A stretch of 23,194 nucleotides of DNA, taken from NCBI GenBank assembly GCA_002293025.1, contig DBCL01000011.1, forward strand, positions 11,843 to 35,036. The letters are read 5' to 3'. This DNA comes from Actinobacteria bacterium UBA959. Its GTDB lineage: Bacteria > Actinomycetota > Actinomycetes > S36-B12 > UBA5976. Within the stretch, counting starts at the first letter, position 1. The number at the start of each line of letters is the position of its first letter. The position numbers were made by a program, and so were the translations under genes. The notes below the pieces were generated by a model, which saw only the letters and a list, made by a program, of their open reading frames with translations, did not search any database and was not told where the DNA came from. This document shows, piece after piece, positions 14,527 through 23,171 of this stretch.

Positions 14527-15410
14527 CGCAAATAACTCCAGTTCAGCACCCAGAACTAAACGAACGTATACAGAATTTACTCAGATTGGACATGCCAACA
14601 GATAACCCTCAGGTAATTGTGGTCAAATATGGCGGACACGTGATGACCGATCCTTCTTTGTCACATGATTTTGCTCTTGGAGTTAGGTATCTTGTAAATC
14701 TTGGCCACAAAGTAGCTGTTGTACATGGCGGTGGCCCTCAGATATCTGCTGCCTTAGATAAAGCGAAGATTAAATCTGAATTCAAATCAGGGTTTCGGGT
14801 TACAACCAAGGAAGTAGCCGAGGTAGTTAAAGATGTTCTGTGCTACCAAATTCAACCAACACTTACCAACCTCATGCACTCTGTTGGTGTCTATGCGATT
14901 GGGGTAAATGGAGATGAAGGCTTACTTTTTGCTGAAAAACGAAATACTGATATTAAAGGGGAAAATGTAGATCTAGGTTTTGTTGGAAACGTGACCCATG
15001 TAGAGAGCGGAATTATCGACCAAATCTGGGATAAGCATTTTGTACCAATCATCTCAACTGTGGGCAAAGATAGCGCCGGAAATATATACAACGTCAATGC
15101 AGATGTGGCGGCAAAAGATATTGCAGTTTCGTTAGAGGCAGACCAATTACTTCTGCTTACTGACGTCGAGGGACTGTATGCTGATTGGCCTCAAGCGAAA
15201 AATGTGATCCGTGTTTGTTCAATTGAACAAGCACGGAGGCTGTTGCCAGATTTGGATTCTGGTATGGCACCAAAGATTGAATCAGCTATTAAAGCGGTCG
15301 AGCAAGGTGTGAGATCAGTTAAAACAATAGATGGTCGCGTGAAGCACAGCATTGTGATTTCACAGTTACCAGACATTCCATTTGGTACAACTATTGGAGT
15401 TACGCGATGA
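14523..15410 (+). CDS. argB: Acetylglutamate kinase
   Basis: Phosphorylates N-acetylglutamate with ATP; 295 residues of the amino acid kinase fold. Visible are the phosphate-binding N-terminal lysine motif VVKYGGHVM (residues 36-44), the glycine-rich VHGGGPQI loop, the arginine/substrate segment KSGFRVTTKE, NVNADVAAKDIAV, LLLTDVEGLY and SGMAPKIESAIKA. The long form with a helix of about 30 residues ahead of the kinase core is typical of enzymes inhibited by arginine, so feedback control is likely (family knowledge). It overlaps argJ and argD by 4 bp each. Confidence 0.95.
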   Translation: MTQITPVQHPELNERIQNLLRLDMPTDNPQVIVVKYGGHVMTDPSLSHDFALGVRYLVNLGHKVAVVHGGGPQISAALDKAKIKSEFKSGFRVTTKEVAEVVKDVLCYQIQPTLTNLMHSVGVYAIGVNGDEGLLFAEKRNTDIKGENVDLGFVGNVTHVESGIIDQIWDKHFVPIISTVGKDSAGNIYNVNADVAAKDIAVSLEADQLLLLTDVEGLYADWPQAKNVIRVCSIEQARRLLPDLDSGMAPKIESAIKAVEQGVRSVKTIDGRVKHSIVISQLPDIPFGTTIGVTR

Positions 15411-16582
15411 ATTACTTTGAAAAATGGGAAAGATCAATTCTAGCAAGTTACAGCACTCCATCGATTGTCCTGGTTAAAGGATCTGGGGTAAAGGTTATCG
15501 ATGAACATGGAAAAGAATATTTAGACTTTCTGGCTGGTATCGCTGTCAATTCCTTAGGGCATGCTCACCCAGCCATTGTTAAAGCTGTAACTAAGCAAGT
15601 TGAAACTTTAGGTCATGTTAGTAATTTGGCAATAAATAAACCCTCAGTTGATTTAGCAATGAAATTATTAGATTTACTTCAAATGCCAGGAGGGCGGATC
15701 TTTTTTTGCAATTCAGGCGCTGAAGCAAATGAAGCTGCATTCAAGTTGGCTCGAGCCTACAAACCTGAATCTGAAATGGTTTCGGTTGAAGGCGGATTTC
15801 ACGGTAGAACTATGGGTGCGTTGAGTGTTACTGGTCAACCTGAAAAACAAGAACCATTTAAGCCACTCCTATCGAATGTTAGATTTGCAAAAATGAACGA
15901 TGCAACATCAATTGATTCTGCAATTAACCCTAAAACTGGCGGTATCTGGCTTGAATCTATCCAGGGGGAGGCTGGAGTAATTCCAGCAACAGCAGAATTT
16001 ATTTCAGCATCATTTCGTGCTGCTGAGCAAAATAATGCATTGATCGTTATGGATGAAGTCCAAACAGGAATAGCCAGAACTGGCAATTGGTTTGGGTTTG
16101 AAAAATTTGGTGTTAAGCCTCACTTGGTTCCGCTAGCTAAAGGTTTGGGCGGGGGGATTCCTATTGGGGCGCTTGCAGTTCAGGATTCCTTGGTGGAAGC
16201 AATAAAGCCAGGTGGTCACGGGACAACATTTGGCGGCAATCCAATAGGTGCGGCCGCAGGGCTTGCAGTAATTGAAACTATTGAGCAATTAGATCTTATG
16301 AAGCACGTGCAATTGGCAGAGGTCAAAATTCGAGAACTTCTGGAAAATGAGCATGGTGTTGTTGAGGTTAGAGGTTCGGGCCTTCTGCTCGGGGTCGTTC
16401 TTAGTGGAAACTATGCCAAGTTAGTAGAAGAAAATGCAAGGCAGAACGGGCTTATCGTTAATGCTGTGCGACCTAACGTTATCCGATTAGCTCCACCACT
16501 TATTGTCACGATGGATGAAATTAAAGAAGGTATGGATGTTTTAAGAAACGCAATTATAAAATCAATGGAGGTGGTTTCATGA
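15407..16582 (+). CDS. argD: Acetylornithine aminotransferase
   Basis: PLP-dependent class III aminotransferase of 391 residues making N-acetylornithine from the semialdehyde and glutamate. The cofactor-binding SGAEANEAAFKLARAY, the substrate loop GGFHGRTMGALSVTG, the aspartate motif VMDEVQTGIARTG and the Schiff-base lysine K245 in PLAKGLGGGIPIGA are all present, as is HGTTFGGNPIGAAAGLA. It may also serve as succinyldiaminopimelate aminotransferase in lysine synthesis, as known for some relatives. It overlaps argB by 4 bp. Downstream it overlaps argR directly, where argF would be expected. Confidence 0.95.
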   Translation: MNYFEKWERSILASYSTPSIVLVKGSGVKVIDEHGKEYLDFLAGIAVNSLGHAHPAIVKAVTKQVETLGHVSNLAINKPSVDLAMKLLDLLQMPGGRIFFCNSGAEANEAAFKLARAYKPESEMVSVEGGFHGRTMGALSVTGQPEKQEPFKPLLSNVRFAKMNDATSIDSAINPKTGGIWLESIQGEAGVIPATAEFISASFRAAEQNNALIVMDEVQTGIARTGNWFGFEKFGVKPHLVPLAKGLGGGIPIGALAVQDSLVEAIKPGGHGTTFGGNPIGAAAGLAVIETIEQLDLMKHVQLAEVKIRELLENEHGVVEVRGSGLLLGVVLSGNYAKLVEENARQNGLIVNAVRPNVIRLAPPLIVTMDEIKEGMDVLRNAIIKSMEVVS

Positions 16583-17046
16583 GTGCATTTGCAATTCCTA
16601 GGAATAGAGCTGCACGCTTAAGTCTTATTTCCCAGATTATCTCCGATAGAAAAATCAGATCGCAGCGAGAGTTGGCGGCGATATTGATGGAGCAAGGGTT
16701 TGAGATTGCACAACCAACCCTTAGTCGAGACCTTGATGATCTGGCTGTTGGAAAGGATTCGGCTGGTTTTTATAATCTTCAAGCTCAGGGGGAAACTTCA
16801 GAGTCGAGACTAAATCGGGTGCTGCGTGATTTTCTAGTTTCAGCTGATTTGGCAGGGAACCTCGTAGTTTTGAAAACTCCTCCAGGAGCGGCACATCTAG
16901 TTGCTGGCGCTATCGATTTCGCGCGTCTAAGTGATGTCCTTGGTACGGTTGCTGGAGATGACACTGTCATGGTGGTAGTACGAAATTCACAAATGGGCAA
17001 AGATTTATTGAACACTTTTGTTACGCTCGCAGAACTAAATACCTAG
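16579..17046 (+). CDS. argR: Arginine repressor
   Basis: A 155-residue ArgR/AhrC family regulator. The N-terminal winged helix-turn-helix (about residues 8-75) has RSQRELAAILMEQGFEIAQ followed by the DNA-recognition motif PTLSRDLDDL. The C-terminal domain forms hexamers and binds arginine through the motif VAGDDTVMVVV, with D127 and D128. With arginine bound it should repress this operon through the ARG-box-like site before argC. It overlaps argD by 4 bp and lies 21 bp before argG, as in other actinobacterial arg clusters except for the missing argF. Confidence 0.93.
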   Translation: MSAFAIPRNRAARLSLISQIISDRKIRSQRELAAILMEQGFEIAQPTLSRDLDDLAVGKDSAGFYNLQAQGETSESRLNRVLRDFLVSADLAGNLVVLKTPPGAAHLVAGAIDFARLSDVLGTVAGDDTVMVVVRNSQMGKDLLNTFVTLAELNT

Positions 17047-17067
17047 AAACCAGGAAGGCAGAAAGTT

Positions 17068-18279
17068 ATGGCTAAGAAGAGGGTAGTTTTGGCATATTCA
17101 GGTGGTTTGGATACCTCGGTGGCCATCGGCTGGATCAGTCGTGATCTAGATGCTGAAGTGATTTGTGTGGCCGCAGATGTTGGTCAAGGCGGCGAGGATA
17201 TGAATGTTATTAAACAGCGGGCATTAGATTGTGGAGCTGTTGAATCGATAGTTCTAGATTTAAAAGAAGAATTTGCTAATGATTATTGCTTGCCAGCATT
17301 GAAGGCGAATGCCCTATACATGGACAGATATCCGGTTGTTTCTAGTTTGTCTCGTCCTCTAATAAGTAAAGCTCTTGTTGAAGCGGCGCATAAACACAAT
17401 GCCAGTGTCGTTGGGCATGGCTGCACTGGTAAAGGTAATGACCAGGTGCGATTCGAAGTTAGCATTTCTGCTTTAGACCCCAGCCTGGAAATAATCGCTC
17501 CAGTAAGAGACAGTGGAATGACACGTGACAAAGCTATTACCTTCGCCGAAGAACACAATTTACCAATTAATGTCAACAAGAAGTCTCCATATTCAATTGA
17601 TCAAAATGTTTGGGGTCGAGCAGTTGAAACAGGCTTTCTAGAAGATATCTGGAATGGACCTATAGAAGATATCTATGCCTACACTGAAGATCCATCAACT
17701 CCGCGACCAAATGATGAAATATTGATAACCTTTAAAGACGGTGTTCCTGTTGCGATTGATGGACAAGATGTCAGCATGCTGCAAGCTATCGAAATCATGA
17801 ATAAACGCGCGGGTGCTCAAGGTATTGGAAGAATTGATATGGTTGAAGATCGTTTGGTTGGAATTAAATCACGAGAGGTTTACGAAGCTCCTGGAGCAAT
17901 TGCATTGATCACTGCTCACCAAGAGTTATCAAATGTCACTATGGAACGAGAAATTGCTAGGTACAAGCGGGGCGTGGAGCAACGTTGGTCGGAGTTGGTT
18001 TATGACGGGTTGTGGTTTACTCCACTACGTCGTGCTTTGGACAGATTCATAGATTCAGCAGAGGCTGGCGTATCTGGTGATATAAGAATGAATATGCACG
18101 CTGGAAAAGCAGTGGTAACTGGTCGCAGAAGTGAAGAGTCTCTTTACTCCTTCGACTTAGCAACCTATGACACTGGAGACACTTTTGATCAGTCAATGGC
18201 AAAAGGGTTCATTGAGATTTTTGGTATGACAACAGTTCTATCGGCCGCAAGGGATCGAAAGTTCAAGCATGACAAATAA
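17068..18279 (+). CDS. argG: Argininosuccinate synthase
   Basis: Joins citrulline and aspartate with ATP to give argininosuccinate; 403 residues. The N-terminal PP-loop reads VVLAYSGGLDTSVAIGW. Other conserved segments are AADVGQGGEDMN, the phosphate/citrulline-binding GHGCTGKGNDQVRFE, and YSIDQNVWGRAVE. AGGAAGG about ten bases before the ATG is a good ribosome-binding site. Citrulline must come from ornithine carbamoyltransferase, whose gene is not in this cluster. The 3' end overlaps argH by 11 bp. Confidence 0.95.
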   Translation: MAKKRVVLAYSGGLDTSVAIGWISRDLDAEVICVAADVGQGGEDMNVIKQRALDCGAVESIVLDLKEEFANDYCLPALKANALYMDRYPVVSSLSRPLISKALVEAAHKHNASVVGHGCTGKGNDQVRFEVSISALDPSLEIIAPVRDSGMTRDKAITFAEEHNLPINVNKKSPYSIDQNVWGRAVETGFLEDIWNGPIEDIYAYTEDPSTPRPNDEILITFKDGVPVAIDGQDVSMLQAIEIMNKRAGAQGIGRIDMVEDRLVGIKSREVYEAPGAIALITAHQELSNVTMEREIARYKRGVEQRWSELVYDGLWFTPLRRALDRFIDSAEAGVSGDIRMNMHAGKAVVTGRRSEESLYSFDLATYDTGDTFDQSMAKGFIEIFGMTTVLSAARDRKFKHDK

Positions 18280-19696
18280 AGAATCACAATTATGGGGTGG
18301 CCGCTTCAAAAATTCTCCAAGCCCAGCCCTTAAGGCCATTTCCTCTTCGATTGAATTCGACTGGAGGTTGGCTCGTTTCGATCTACTTCAAACCTGGGTG
18401 CATGCCCAAACGTTGGTTGATGCAAACATTTTAACTCTGGATGATTCTGAGAAATTGCTTGTCTGTCTAACAAAACTCTCTCAAGAGGTAGCTGCTGAAG
18501 AAGTTTCATTTTTAAATACAGATGAAGATGTTCATACTGCTGTGGAGAGGCTTGTATTAGAAAGACTACCCGATATAGCATCTAAATTGAGGACAGGTCG
18601 CAGTAGAAATGATCAAGTAGCAACAGATTTCAGATTGTTCATTCGACACGAGATTCGCGAGTTAGTGAATCTGCTTGTTGACTTGTCATATGTTATTTCC
18701 TCAACTGCAAGATTAGTTGCTGATTTACCCTCGCCAGGTTATACACATTTACAGCGGGCGCAACCAGTAACACTGGGACACGAGATTGCTAAGCATTTGC
18801 ACCCACTACTTAGAGATATTGAAAGATTACAACAACTCGACCCTCGGATTGCTGTTTCACCTTTAGGATCTGGAGCGCTTTCAGGGTCTAGTTATGTGGT
18901 CGATACAGAGAAGGTTGCCAAGAGATTGGGATTTGATTGTGCAGCCTCCAATTCAATAGATGCTGTTTCAGATAGAGATTTTGCCGTCGAATTTCTTTTT
19001 ATAGCAAGTTTGATTGGCACTCACCTTTCTCGAATTGCCGAAGAGGTAATTCTGTGGACTAGTAAGGAGTTTGGCTTTGCCAACCTTGATGATGCTTGGT
19101 CAACTGGATCATCTTTAATGCCACAGAAAAAGAATCCAGATATAGCGGAACTGACCAGAGGTAAAAGTGGACGCTTGGTGGGAAATTTGGTTTCACTTTT
19201 AGTAACTCTGAAGGCTCTGCCTTTTGCATACAATCGGGATCTTCAAGAAGATAAGGAACCTGTTTTTGATTCATTTGATCAACTGAAATTGATTCTTCCC
19301 GCTATGTCTGGTTTGCTCGAGACATTAAGTTTTGATTGGGAGCGAATCTCAGCGCTTTCGGGTGCTGATTATTCTCTTGCAACAGAAGTTGCCGACTATT
19401 TAGTTAGGCAGGGAGTACCTTTTAAGGATGCTCATGAAATAACAGGAGAACTAGTAATGTTTGCTGAAGAGCAAAAGGTTTCATTCTCTGACTTGACCGA
19501 TGTACAACTATCAAAGATAAGTCCACATTTGGATCCTGGAGTTCGGGTTTGTTTTTCTGCGGATGTGGCTTTGAAGTCGAGGCTGAGTATTTCGGGACCA
19601 GCCTTTGACAAAGTGATTGCCCAAATAGATAATGTAGAAAAGCAGTTAGTGATAGTAAAGTTATGGAGTAGTCAGAATCCTGTTGTTCTCTTGTAG
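18269..19696 (+). CDS. argH: Argininosuccinate lyase
   Basis: Final enzyme of the pathway: splits argininosuccinate to arginine and fumarate; 475 residues of the fumarase/aspartase superfamily. The superfamily signature GSSLMPQKKNPD begins at G280 and includes the catalytic serine. Further marks are LWGGRF at the N-terminus, NTDEDVHTAVE, LRTGRSRNDQVATD and PGYTHLQRAQPVTLGHE. The ATG at 18269 overlaps argG by 11 bp. The last 36 bp overlap the convergent acyltransferase gene; the final residues (SSQNPVVLL) are poorly conserved in the family, so a small extension into the neighbour is possible. Confidence 0.95.
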   Translation: MTNKESQLWGGRFKNSPSPALKAISSSIEFDWRLARFDLLQTWVHAQTLVDANILTLDDSEKLLVCLTKLSQEVAAEEVSFLNTDEDVHTAVERLVLERLPDIASKLRTGRSRNDQVATDFRLFIRHEIRELVNLLVDLSYVISSTARLVADLPSPGYTHLQRAQPVTLGHEIAKHLHPLLRDIERLQQLDPRIAVSPLGSGALSGSSYVVDTEKVAKRLGFDCAASNSIDAVSDRDFAVEFLFIASLIGTHLSRIAEEVILWTSKEFGFANLDDAWSTGSSLMPQKKNPDIAELTRGKSGRLVGNLVSLLVTLKALPFAYNRDLQEDKEPVFDSFDQLKLILPAMSGLLETLSFDWERISALSGADYSLATEVADYLVRQGVPFKDAHEITGELVMFAEEQKVSFSDLTDVQLSKISPHLDPGVRVCFSADVALKSRLSISGPAFDKVIAQIDNVEKQLVIVKLWSSQNPVVLL

Positions 19697-21550
19697 GATC
19701 TTCTCAATGATCTGGTTGGATACGATTAAGTTTCCAGCCTCTGAGTAATGAATTCCATCTGGTCTTAGAGGCTTACTATCTAAACATGGCGATCCAGCTT
19801 TTTCGCAAACGACTGGTGTTAGATCAAGGTAACTTAAAGAATCAGAGTTTTTCTTAACAGTTTCCATTAGATAATTGTTCCAATTGGTAGTTAGTTCTCC
19901 GTACCTGTCGATGAGCCGCTTGTTCCATCCAGTGCAGTTGACAGGAAGGCATCGAGTTTCTATTCCAGTTCCAGGAGGTTCAACTAAAATGAATAATACC
20001 TTTGCATCTTGATTCTGAAAGCGAAAAAGAGTTGATTCCAATTTCTGCTGTCGATAATCCCACCATTGAGAGCTTCCAGCTTTGTAATGAACCTGATTTA
20101 CGCGCACATCAGATAGAGCGAATCTGTCCCAAAATACAATCCAATCTGGTTTTACGGTTTGGATAATATCGTCTTGTAGTGGTGTCAAAGATCGACAATT
20201 CGTTCCACTTCCAAAAACTCGATTCTCCTCGGTAACAATGTAGTCTGCAAAAATCGTGCACCCACCCTTTGCAACTGTGTAAGCGGAAAAACCGCGATCT
20301 TCTGCTATTTTCTCAAATGTTGCTGACATTCTTAATACAACTGAATCTCCAAACGATACGACCGTCGACTGATTATTGCTGGGAACGGAAGGCGCAGTAA
20401 CTGCATTGGCCAGGGTCCCTAGACCTACTAATGACCCAAAAGCTAGAGCAATCACAAATACTGGGGACTTGGATTTGATAAATACATGACGTTTTCTAAT
20501 TGGATTCTCAATGTATTTGTACGATACAAATGAGATCGTCAAACCTAAAAAAACAGTCGCGACAGTAGGAAAGATTCTCTCCATTAAAGGCAATTCTCTG
20601 GGAACAAACCAAAGTATTAAAGGCCAATGCCATAAATACAATCCATATGAGATTTTCCCCACGATTTGCAAATCTATTCGAGTCACCAGATAAGTTCCTA
20701 AGTCTGTATTTCCGTAAGACAGTGAAACAATTACTAAAAGTGATCCGACTGCTATGAGCAAGGAGCCACCTTTGAAGTAATACTCTGCAGAAAATGAAAC
20801 TAAAGAAATGGTTACGACTGCGATCAGCCAACCAAGAAAACTCATGTATTTCAAAGTGGCTTTAGTTAATTCTCTTTTGAATAGCAGACATGCTGCGGCA
20901 GCACCCATTAGAGGTTGGAACATTCTAAATTGAGTACCCATGTAAATTTCTTGGTCGGCTAACTCACCATAAGAAGCTATGGATAAAGTTGCACTAACTA
21001 AAACCATAGCAATCGCCAAAAACCCAACACCTTTAATTGGATTCATTTTAAAAACTCGACTAAAAACAAAGTAGCAGAGAAGAATTAAAATCGGCCAACC
21101 GATGTAAAATTGCTCTTCGATAGCGAGGGACCAAGTGTGTTCTAGTGGAGATTCGAGACCATCATTAACAAAATAGTCCCCAGACTTGATCATTTGCCAA
21201 TTCGAATAGTAAAAAAGCGTGGCCCAAACGTCACCTCTAAGAGCATTGTTCGTTGAATAAGTGCCTTGGTATTGGGCAAAAACGAGAACTGTCGCAACCA
21301 CAGTAATTAATGCTGGAATTAAGCGACGAACTCGAGCTGACCAAAACTTCAGAAGACTGATTCTTCCAGAATTGTTGATTTCATCGAGCAAGAGTTTGGT
21401 GATTAGAAAGCCAGATAGTACAAAAAAAATGTCTACACCAAGAAAGCCAGCATCAAAAAACGGAATGTTCAGGTGGTAACCAAAAACCAAAAGAACACCC
21501 AGGGCTCGAATACCATCTAAGCCGGGTATGTAACCCACTCTTGCTGACAT
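19661..21550 (-). CDS. Membrane acyltransferase 3 (OafA-like) with C-terminal SGNH domain
   Basis: A 629-residue cell-envelope protein. Residues 1-370 form the acyltransferase-3 domain with about ten transmembrane helices. It has the conserved start IPGLDGIRALGVLLVFGYHL with its active-site histidine, FLGVDIFFVLSGFLIT, and SLAIEEQFYIGWPILILL. A further membrane helix near 365-385 leads to an extracytoplasmic SGNH-hydrolase-like domain: block I GDSV with D402 and S403, and the C-terminal DGIHYS with D598 and H601. Such fusions O-acetylate polysaccharides, lipopolysaccharide or peptidoglycan. The substrate here is unknown; a surface glycan is likely. It lies alone on the minus strand between argH and tyrS and overlaps argH by 36 bp. 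Confidence 0.9.
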   Translation of the reverse strand: MSARVGYIPGLDGIRALGVLLVFGYHLNIPFFDAGFLGVDIFFVLSGFLITKLLLDEINNSGRISLLKFWSARVRRLIPALITVVATVLVFAQYQGTYSTNNALRGDVWATLFYYSNWQMIKSGDYFVNDGLESPLEHTWSLAIEEQFYIGWPILILLCYFVFSRVFKMNPIKGVGFLAIAMVLVSATLSIASYGELADQEIYMGTQFRMFQPLMGAAAACLLFKRELTKATLKYMSFLGWLIAVVTISLVSFSAEYYFKGGSLLIAVGSLLVIVSLSYGNTDLGTYLVTRIDLQIVGKISYGLYLWHWPLILWFVPRELPLMERIFPTVATVFLGLTISFVSYKYIENPIRKRHVFIKSKSPVFVIALAFGSLVGLGTLANAVTAPSVPSNNQSTVVSFGDSVVLRMSATFEKIAEDRGFSAYTVAKGGCTIFADYIVTEENRVFGSGTNCRSLTPLQDDIIQTVKPDWIVFWDRFALSDVRVNQVHYKAGSSQWWDYRQQKLESTLFRFQNQDAKVLFILVEPPGTGIETRCLPVNCTGWNKRLIDRYGELTTNWNNYLMETVKKNSDSLSYLDLTPVVCEKAGSPCLDSKPLRPDGIHYSEAGNLIVSNQIIEKILQENNRILTTP

Positions 21551-21556
21551 GCTCGA

Positions 21557-21562
21557 ATTCTA
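21557..21562 (-). promoter_or_regulatory. -10 element of a probable leaderless acyltransferase promoter
   Basis: On the minus strand TAGAAT (5 of 6 matches to TATAAT) ends six bases before the ATG of the acyltransferase. No ribosome-binding site precedes the ATG. The -35 position is weak (AACTTG at 17 bases). Confidence 0.5.
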
Positions 21563-21584
21563 TTCAGGGTCAAGCGAGGCAAGT

Positions 21585-21613
21585 TTGGCCAGAGTTATTT
21601 AATCGGGCACAAT
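21585..21613 (+). promoter_or_regulatory. tyrS promoter, probably leaderless
   Basis: TTGGCC (21585-21590) and CACAAT (21608-21613) are separated by 17 bases, and the -10 ends six bases before the tyrS ATG. Each hexamer is an imperfect match, but the spacing is ideal and there is no Shine-Dalgarno. The promoter lies in a 69-bp region shared with the divergent acyltransferase. Confidence 0.5.
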
Positions 21614-21619
21614 AACCCC

Positions 21620-22885
21620 ATGCAGAATGTTTTTAGTGACCTAAAGGCCCGGGGACTCATTCACAGCGTGACTGATGAAAAGCTGCTCGCAGAACTGCTC
21701 CAATCGCAGTCGGTTTGCTTCTACATTGGGTTTGATCCAACAGCTCCTTCATTGCATATAGGCAACCTCGTCCAGATTATTACAGCAAAGCGACTTCAAT
21801 TGGCTGGGCATAAGCCTCTAGCTTTGGTTGGTGGTGCAACTGGGTTAATTGGTGATCCAAAACAAAGTGGAGAGCGTGTTCTTAATGAACGCGAAGTGGT
21901 AGACCAATGGGTAAAGCGGATCCATGATCAGTTGACTAATTTCTTTGATTTCGCGGGGACCAATGCGGCAATAATGGTTAATAATTATGACTGGACTGCG
22001 CCTCTAGGGGTGCTGGAGTTCTTGCGCGACATCGGGAAGCATTTTCCGGTTAACAAAATGCTCGATCGAGAAGCGGTTGCGGCCCGTCTGGCCAAGGATG
22101 GAATATCTTTCACTGAGTTCAGTTATCAGGTTCTGCAAGCTAATGATTTTCTGCATTTATTCCAAAATTATGGTGCTGTTTTGCAAACAGGTGGATCTGA
22201 TCAGTGGGGTAACCTGACAGCTGGAACAGATCTGATCAGAAGAGTCACTGGTGCATCAGTACATGCTATGTGTACGCCACTTTTGGTAAAAGCCGATGGT
22301 GGAAAATTTGGAAAGACAGAATCCGGCACAATTTGGCTAGATTCGGAGATGACATCACCTTATGCTTTTTATCAATTCTGGTTCAATACTGACGATCGCG
22401 ATCTCGAATTGATGCTAAAAACATTTTCGTTAAAGTCTTTACCTGAAATTGAACAACTGATGAATATTTCTAATGCGGAACCACACTTGCGCCATGGACA
22501 AAAATCTTTGGCTATGGAAATGACATCATTAGTACATTCTGAACAAGCCATGCTTGATGCGCAAAATGCAGCTAGTGCATTATTCGCTGGCGGCGATCTA
22601 TCTGACATTAATAAATCAACTTTGCATGCTGCATTGCAAGAAGCTGGTCTCGCAAAATCAACCTTGATTAACAATCAGATGCCAAGTGTTGTGGAATTAC
22701 TCTTAAGCTCTGGTGTTGTTGGCTCTAAAAATGAAGCCAAGCGGGCTATTTCGGAGGGATCCATCTGGATCAACCAAACCCGTATCTCAACCGAAGATCA
22801 GGCAGTGGCCGTTTCCGAGCTAATCCATGGGGCCTACCTAGTGGTTCGGAAAGGCAAAAAAACCATAAGGGGCTTGGAATTCTAG
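21620..22885 (+). CDS. tyrS: Tyrosine-tRNA ligase
   Basis: Class I synthetase of 421 residues that charges tRNA-Tyr. The HIGH motif reads HIGN at residues 46-49 (in PTAPSLHIGNL); the KMSKS-type loop reads KFGKT at 229-233, as in other bacterial TyrRS of this type. The tyrosine pocket has FYIGFDPTAP and QANDFLHLF, and GGSDQWGNLTAGTDLIRR is conserved. The C-terminal ~75 residues are an S4-like RNA-binding domain (VVELLLSSGVVGSKNEAKRAI). The length is normal. It lies between the arg cluster and an rRNA operon. Confidence 0.95.
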   Translation: MQNVFSDLKARGLIHSVTDEKLLAELLQSQSVCFYIGFDPTAPSLHIGNLVQIITAKRLQLAGHKPLALVGGATGLIGDPKQSGERVLNEREVVDQWVKRIHDQLTNFFDFAGTNAAIMVNNYDWTAPLGVLEFLRDIGKHFPVNKMLDREAVAARLAKDGISFTEFSYQVLQANDFLHLFQNYGAVLQTGGSDQWGNLTAGTDLIRRVTGASVHAMCTPLLVKADGGKFGKTESGTIWLDSEMTSPYAFYQFWFNTDDRDLELMLKTFSLKSLPEIEQLMNISNAEPHLRHGQKSLAMEMTSLVHSEQAMLDAQNAASALFAGGDLSDINKSTLHAALQEAGLAKSTLINNQMPSVVELLLSSGVVGSKNEAKRAISEGSIWINQTRISTEDQAVAVSELIHGAYLVVRKGKKTIRGLEF

Positions 22886-22902
22886 GGAATACCCTGAATT
22901 TC
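22877..22902 (+). terminator. Hairpin at the end of tyrS, possible terminator
   Basis: GAATTC(T)AGGG and CCCTGAATTTC flank an AATA loop and pair over nine or ten bases with a bulge. The stem straddles the stop codon. There is no U tract after it, so termination is uncertain, though separation of tyrS from the rRNA operon would make sense. Confidence 0.35.
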
Positions 22903-22935
22903 TCAAGACACGTCTCGCCCTCACAAGACCCCAAG

Positions 22936-22962
22936 TTGATAGGGGAATTCGGCACCTGTAAT
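22936..22962 (+). promoter_or_regulatory. Candidate rRNA operon promoter
   Basis: TTGATA (22936-22941) and TGTAAT (22957-22962) each match the consensus at 5 of 6 positions, but the spacer is only 15 bases. Transcription would start near 22969, giving a leader of about 200 bases before 16S that includes the antitermination-like element at 23019. Confidence 0.4.
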
Positions 22963-23018
22963 GTTCGCTCCTCGCCCTGAAACTGGCCGGAAGGTCTGTA
23001 TCAGTGCGCGCTCGTACC

Positions 23019-23091
23019 TTGAGAACTCAACAGCGTGCTATAAAAGTCAATGTCAAAGTTTTACCGCTATTTATTTGAAATAGTAAATAGC
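23019..23091 (+). promoter_or_regulatory. rRNA leader: boxA-like antitermination element and pre-16S stem-loop
   Basis: TTGAGAACTCAACA (23019-23032), followed by GCGTGC, is the sequence recurrent in actinobacterial rRNA leaders and spacers and is likely part of the Nus-factor antitermination or processing signal. Its core TTGAG/CTCAA is an inverted repeat. Downstream GCTATTTA (23066-23073) and TAAATAGC (23084-23091) form a perfect 8-bp stem; an alternative GCATC/GATGC pairing (23090-23113) competes with its base. The remaining leader to 23171 shows no gene. Confidence 0.6.
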
Positions 23092-23171
23092 ATCCTTTGG
23101 GGTTGATAGATGCTTTACGCAGTTTTATTAACATTTAATTGCTAGCAACTGTCACGCCAGAACAAACGATC

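Noticed and set aside
23039..23044. TATAAA as an rRNA promoter -10
   Set aside because: It lies directly after the boxA-like element; the only nearby TTGAGA is 14 bases upstream and is part of that element.
23103..23131. TTGATA-N17-TATTAA as a second rRNA promoter
   Set aside because: Spacing is right, but the -10 is weak, the region is AT-rich, and it would bypass the leader antitermination element. Not excluded, but not supported enough to list.
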